From positions 1-11,502 of the forward strand of contig CANRXN010000009.1 of NCBI GenBank assembly GCA_947643945.1: 11,502 nt of DNA, given 5' to 3'. A program made the translations under genes and the position numbers. Each line of letters opens with the position of its first letter. Within the stretch, counting starts at the first letter, position 1. This DNA is from an uncultured Clostridium sp. Its GTDB lineage: Bacteria; Bacillota; Clostridia; TANB77; CAG-508. The notes beneath the pieces are model-generated. The model made no database searches, was not told the origin of the DNA, and saw only the letters and a program-made list of their open reading frames with translations. Below are positions 8,433 to 11,502 of this stretch, one piece after another.

Positions 8433-8460
8433 TCGATTTAAAAGGGGGATTTTTAATCGA
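8433..8460. repeat. Inverted repeat upstream of the transposase gene
   Basis: TCGATTTAAAA and TTTTTAATCGA form an imperfect hairpin (one bulge) around a G-rich loop. It is unrelated in sequence to the REP-like copies. The remaining sequence to 8556 is very A+T-rich, and I see no convincing promoter in it. Confidence 0.35.
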
Positions 8461-8556
8461 AAAAATTTTAAAAAATATATAAGGAAATAAAATATAAGTT
8501 AAAAGGGGCAATTTATATTTTTTTAAAGGATAAAATAAAGAAAGAAAGGTGAAAAC

Positions 8557-9324
8557 ATGGCAAGAATCCGTAAAGAAAATATAAATACTTCTTTTTTTCA
8601 TATCATGGTTCAAGGGAACAATAAGGAGTATATATTCAATTGTACAGAGGATATTGAGAAATATATTGAAATAATGAAGGATACAAAGGAGGAAATTAAT
8701 ACTATCATTTTAGCATATTGTATTATGAATAATCATGCCCATCTACTAATACATGAAGAAAATACAGAAAATTTAATAAAATATATGCACAAAGTAAATT
8801 TATTATATGCTAAATATTATAATAAGAAATATAATAGAGTAGGATATGTGTTTAGAGATAGGTACAAAACACAGCCAATTTATAGCGAAAAACATTTGCT
8901 TACATGTGTTAGATATATACACAACAATCCAGTAAAAGCTCATATATGTGAAAAGGAAAGCCAATATAAATATTCAAGTTATCATAGCAATCCTTTTTTT
9001 ACCAATACGGAAATAGAAAAAAATATTAGAAAAAATATAAACATAAGAAAAGAAGATTCTTTAAAAACAAAAGAACAATTTATATTCATGGAAAACGAAG
9101 AAAATAAAGAAGAACAAGGGGAAGAATTATTACAAGAAATTCTAATTGAGAAAAATATAAAAAAAGAAGAACTCATGCAAGAAGAGACCATTTATTTAAT
9201 CATAAAAAGGTTAAAATTAGAATATGGGATATCCTATAGAATGTTAGAAAATATACTAGGAATAAATCGTAAAAGATTGAGAAAAATTGAAAATAGATTT
9301 GACAACAAAAAATGTAATACATAA
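8557..9324 (+). CDS. REP-associated tyrosine transposase (Y1/HUH, RAYT type)
   Basis: HUH endonuclease of the IS200/Y1_Tnp superfamily that cuts and joins single-stranded DNA at hairpin-forming sites. The 255-residue protein has the start FHIMVQGNN, the metal-binding H60-A-H62 motif within CIMNNHAHLLIH, VFRDRYKT (98-105), and RYIHNNPVKA, whose Tyr120 is the candidate nucleophile. These are the hallmarks of RAYTs rather than insertion-sequence TnpA. A charged Glu/Lys-rich linker (about 150-210) leads to a C-terminal helical segment (about 211-246, ISYRMLENILGINRKRLRKI) resembling a helix-turn-helix, perhaps for REP recognition (inference). The ribosome site AAAGGTG lies just before the ATG. 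No accessory gene such as tnpB is present. The frame is intact, so the enzyme may still be active. It lies between dnaB and tilS in the same direction. Confidence 0.9.
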   Translation: MARIRKENINTSFFHIMVQGNNKEYIFNCTEDIEKYIEIMKDTKEEINTIILAYCIMNNHAHLLIHEENTENLIKYMHKVNLLYAKYYNKKYNRVGYVFRDRYKTQPIYSEKHLLTCVRYIHNNPVKAHICEKESQYKYSSYHSNPFFTNTEIEKNIRKNINIRKEDSLKTKEQFIFMENEENKEEQGEELLQEILIEKNIKKEELMQEETIYLIIKRLKLEYGISYRMLENILGINRKRLRKIENRFDNKKCNT

Positions 9325-9361
9325 AAAATAAATATAGGTAAAAGTTAAGAAGGAATGAAAA

Positions 9362-10462
9362 ATGGGAAAAGAAAATTTAATAAGCTTAGTTAAAAATACA
9401 ATCAAAAAATATCAATTAATTGAAAAACAAGACAAAATAGTAGTAGGAGTTTCTGGAGGACCAGACTCCATGTGTTTATTGAGCAGTTTAAAAGAAATCT
9501 ATGCCCAAAAGTGTCCGAAAAGTCTTAAAAGTCCCCAAAGTCCCCAAAGTCCCCAAAGAAACCCGGAACCAATGGGGACGTCCCCAAAGAAACCCGGAAC
9601 CGGTGGGGACGATGAGGCAAAAATCGTGGTAGCACATGTTAATCACATGCTACGCAAAGAAGCGGATGAGGATGAGCAGTATGTTAAAAATTATTGCGAA
9701 AAAAATGGAATTGAATTTTATTCGAAAAGTATAGATGTAAAAAAATTAGCTCATACTAATAAAATAGGAGAAGAAGAAGCAGGAAGAATGGCAAGGTATG
9801 AATTTTTTGAAGAAGTTTTGAATAAGACAAATGCTACTAAAATTGCTGTGGCTCATAACAAAAATGATAAGATAGAAACGATTTTTATGCACACATTAAG
9901 GGGGAGCGGAATAGAGGGGTTAAAAGGAATGGAGCCCAAAAGAGCCAATATTATAAGACCTTTAATTGAATGTGAAAGGATAGAAATAGAAAATTATTGT
10001 AAGGAAAATAACTTAAACCCAAGGATTGATAAAACTAATTTCGAAAATATTTATACTAGAAATAAAATTAGAAATGTAGTTATTCCGTATCTTCAAGAGG
10101 AATTTAATCCTAATATTATAAAGACACTGGATCGATTGTCTGGTATTATTACACAAGAAGACGAATACATGGAAAAACAAACGAAAATAGCCTATGAAAA
10201 AATAATAAGAAAAGAAATTCCAAAACAAGAGATTATAATCGATTTAAAAACATTTAATTTATTAGAAACAGTAATAAAAGCAAGACTAATTCGATATATT
10301 ATAAAAAGGTTATTAGGAAGTACAAACCATATTGAAAAAATACATATTGAGGATATTATTAAGTTATGTGGAAACAATATTGGTAACAAATATTTAACAC
10401 CCAATAAAAATATTAAAATTTTATTGAAAAACCATCAAGTTTATTTTATCGTTTTATCGTAG
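9362..10462 (+). CDS. tilS: tRNA(Ile)-lysidine synthase with an in-frame REP-derived insert
   Basis: ATP-dependent enzyme that converts C34 of tRNA-Ile(CAU) to lysidine so that it reads AUA codons; essential in most bacteria. The PP-loop SGGPDS lies at 31-36, AHVNHMLR at 91-98, then MARYEFFEEV, HNKNDKIET, LRGSGIEGLKGM, and the tRNA-binding stretch DKTNFENIYTRNKIRN...IPYL. Residues about 51-84 are a Ser/Pro/Gln/Gly-rich insert encoded by the 9-bp repeats and two REP-like palindromes. It falls between the helix after the PP-loop and the next strand, probably a surface loop (inference). Without it the protein would be about 332 residues, ending without the TilS C-terminal domain of long family members, so this is a short form. 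The ribosome site AAGAAGGA precedes the ATG. ftsH follows, but hpt, often found between them, is absent. Confidence 0.93.
   Translation: MGKENLISLVKNTIKKYQLIEKQDKIVVGVSGGPDSMCLLSSLKEIYAQKCPKSLKSPQSPQSPQRNPEPMGTSPKKPGTGGDDEAKIVVAHVNHMLRKEADEDEQYVKNYCEKNGIEFYSKSIDVKKLAHTNKIGEEEAGRMARYEFFEEVLNKTNATKIAVAHNKNDKIETIFMHTLRGSGIEGLKGMEPKRANIIRPLIECERIEIENYCKENNLNPRIDKTNFENIYTRNKIRNVVIPYLQEEFNPNIIKTLDRLSGIITQEDEYMEKQTKIAYEKIIRKEIPKQEIIIDLKTFNLLETVIKARLIRYIIKRLLGSTNHIEKIHIEDIIKLCGNNIGNKYLTPNKNIKILLKNHQVYFIVLS
9513..9557 (+). repeat. Five tandem 9-bp units inside tilS
   Basis: Units at 9513, 9522, 9531, 9540 and 9549: the last three are exactly GTCCCCAAA, while the first two (GTCCGAAAA, GTCTTAAAA) are diverged. 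The period is three codons, encoding Pro-Lys/Gln-Ser type triplets. The last unit is also the outer arm of palindrome copy D, so the array looks like an expansion of that arm. Confidence 0.85.
9549..9579 (-). repeat. REP-like palindrome, copy D (inside tilS, reversed)
   Basis: 31-bp unit with outer arms GTCCCCA and TGGGGAC (TGGGGAC at 9573-9579). The core appears as AAACCCGGAACC on the plus strand, the reverse complement of GGTTCCGGGTTT. It is directly abutted by copy E with no spacer. Confidence 0.85.
9580..9610 (-). repeat. REP-like palindrome, copy E (inside tilS, reversed)
   Basis: 31-bp unit differing from copy D only at two positions (AAT versus GGT before GGGGAC). It is read in a different codon phase from copy D because 31 is not a multiple of three, so the two DNA-identical cores give different peptides (RNPEP versus KKPGT). 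Confidence 0.85.
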
Positions 10463-10522
10463 GGTTCCGTAGCAAATGCACGAAACGAGAGGATTTGTAA
10501 CAAAAAAGACATATAAAAACTA

Positions 10523-10551
10523 TTGAAAAACAAAAAGTTATATGTTATAAA
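10523..10551 (+). promoter_or_regulatory. Sigma-A promoter for ftsH
   Basis: TTGAAA (10523-10528), a 17-nt spacer and TATAAA (10546-10551) lie about 40 nt before the ftsH start, in the 129-bp spacer after tilS. This suggests ftsH can be expressed independently of tilS. Confidence 0.6.
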
Positions 10552-10591
10552 ATCAATATAAAAAGGAAACCAAACATAAGGAGGAATTATT

Positions 10592-11502
10592 TTGAAAAAC
10601 GGAATTAAAACATTAGCCATGTGGTTAATAATAGGAGTAATTTTCATTGTCGTACTATCATCTATTGTAGAAAACAGTGATGCCAAACTAAAATATTCAG
10701 AATTAATTGCAAACATTAATAGTGGAAATGTGGATGCCATTCAAATTGAGGCAGATGGAAAACTTGCAACTGTTACTTTAAAAGATGATAAAATTAAAAA
10801 AGAAGTAAACATACCTGATATGGAAAACTTTATGGGTTATACTGAGGATTTCTTAAAAGATGGAGCCTTTACCTTAGAAGAAAAATCACAATCTATCTTC
10901 ATTACCATCCTTAGTTTATTAACACCATTTGGCTTATTAATTATATTCTTTATTTTCTGGTTCTTTATGATGGGTGGCGTTGGTCAAGGCGGAGCTGGAA
11001 ACAAAACTATGTCATTTGGAAAAAGCAAAGCAAGAATGATGACACCAGCTGAAAAAAATAAAATAACATTTGAAGACGTAGCAGGTGTTGACGAAGAAAA
11101 AGAAGAATTAGAAGAAATAGTACAATTTTTAAAAAATCCAAAAAAATTCACAGATATGGGAGCCAGAATACCAAAAGGTGTTTTACTAGTGGGGCAGCCA
11201 GGTACGGGTAAGACCCTACTTGCTAAAGCCGTAGCAGGAGAAGCAGGAGTACCATTCTTTATTATTAGTGGTTCTGACTTTGTTGAAATGTTTGTTGGTG
11301 TTGGTGCTTCTAGGGTAAGAGACTTATTTGATCAAGCCAAGAAAAATGCACCATGTATTATCTTTATTGACGAAATTGACGCCGTTGGTCGTCAAAGAGG
11401 TGCAGGTCTAGGTGGAGGACATGACGAAAGAGAACAAACCTTAAATCAATTATTAGTAGAAATGGATGGATTTGCAGAAAACGAAGGTGTTATTGTGTTA
11501 GC
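10592..11502 (+). CDS. ftsH: ATP-dependent zinc metalloprotease FtsH, N-terminal part (runs off right edge)
   Basis: Membrane-anchored AAA+ protease that degrades misfolded membrane proteins and regulatory proteins. Seen: 303 codons with a first transmembrane helix (about 8-26), an extracytoplasmic domain (about 28-100), a second helix (about 102-127), a Gly-rich linker, and the AAA+ module from KITFEDVAGVDEEK. Walker A is GQPGTGKT (201-208, K207), Walker B is IIFIDEID (D260, E261), and VGRQRGAGLGGGHDERE follows. The second-region arginine fingers and the HEXXH protease site lie beyond the window. The start is a TTG at 10592, chosen because AAGGAGG (10578-10584) is 7 nt upstream and the encoded helix follows at once. 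Walker A has Gln where most FtsH proteins have Pro. Identity is certain despite truncation. Confidence 0.97.
   Translation, partial: MKNGIKTLAMWLIIGVIFIVVLSSIVENSDAKLKYSELIANINSGNVDAIQIEADGKLATVTLKDDKIKKEVNIPDMENFMGYTEDFLKDGAFTLEEKSQSIFITILSLLTPFGLLIIFFIFWFFMMGGVGQGGAGNKTMSFGKSKARMMTPAEKNKITFEDVAGVDEEKEELEEIVQFLKNPKKFTDMGARIPKGVLLVGQPGTGKTLLAKAVAGEAGVPFFIISGSDFVEMFVGVGASRVRDLFDQAKKNAPCIIFIDEIDAVGRQRGAGLGGGHDEREQTLNQLLVEMDGFAENEGVIVL

Larger units (their letters stand above)
8310..9610 (+). mobile_element. Candidate REPtron: RAYT transposase gene bracketed by inverted palindrome clusters
   Basis: Seen: two plus-oriented palindromes (B, C), the Y1 transposase gene, then two minus-oriented palindromes (D, E). 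Established: RAYT transposases are single-copy HUH enzymes found next to REP palindromes, and units with flanking inverted REPs are called REPtrons. Inference: this enzyme recognises the GGTTCCGGGTTT palindromes. The element has no obvious target duplication, and the right boundary lies inside tilS, so the outer limits are provisional. Confidence 0.6.

Noticed and set aside
8310..9610. The palindromes could be a CRISPR array.
   Set aside because: There are no regular spacers, copies occur in both orientations and in coding sequence, and no cas genes are present.
10463..10469. GGTTCCG just after the tilS stop resembles the start of the palindrome core.
   Set aside because: Only 7 nt match, and no GGGGAC arms or GGTTT follow; probably chance.

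Overview
The window looks like chromosome from a low-GC Bacillota, probably an uncultured or gut-type member of the Clostridia. The evidence is the strong A+T bias, AGGAG-type ribosome binding sites, consensus sigma-A promoters with 17-nt spacers, and the conserved gene set gdpP, rplI, dnaB, tilS, ftsH. Two proteins have the short pilin-like N-termini that are common in these bacteria. This assignment is from memory of families; no database was searched.

Layout: (1) Positions 1-988, minus strand: a pilin-like surface protein whose reading frame is cut by one in-frame TAA and runs off the left edge. (2) 1055-1185: back-to-back promoters. (3) 1218-3224: gdpP, a membrane c-di-AMP phosphodiesterase. 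(4) 3343-5749: a membrane-anchored multi-domain surface protein broken by a one-base frameshift near its end. (5) 5754-5791: a bidirectional terminator. (6) 5802-6323, minus strand: a small membrane-anchored extracytoplasmic protein. (7) 6356-6420: a second divergent promoter pair. (8) 6464-8302: rplI and dnaB, the latter with a one-base frameshift. (9) 8557-9324: a single-domain HUH (Y1) transposase of the REP-associated (RAYT) type. (10) 9362-10462: tilS. (11) 10592 to the right edge: the start of ftsH.

The most interesting system is a set of five copies of a ~31-bp asymmetric palindrome. Its stem is GTCCCCA/TGGGGAC and its invariant core is GGTTCCGGGTTT. Three copies lie upstream of the transposase in plus orientation (after rplI and twice after dnaB). 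Two abutting copies lie downstream in the opposite orientation, inside the tilS coding sequence. A RAYT gene bracketed by inverted palindrome clusters is the architecture called a REPtron. The copies in tilS keep the frame and add about 34 low-complexity residues to an essential tRNA-modifying enzyme. Stem arms are tandemly multiplied with a 9-bp period at both flanks.

The housekeeping genes cover c-di-AMP signalling, ribosome assembly, replication, tRNA-Ile modification and membrane proteolysis. The surface-protein genes appear to be inserted between gdpP and rplI, which are neighbours in many Bacillota. Three genes carry a single disabling change. Because dnaB is essential, at least some of these may be sequence errors.
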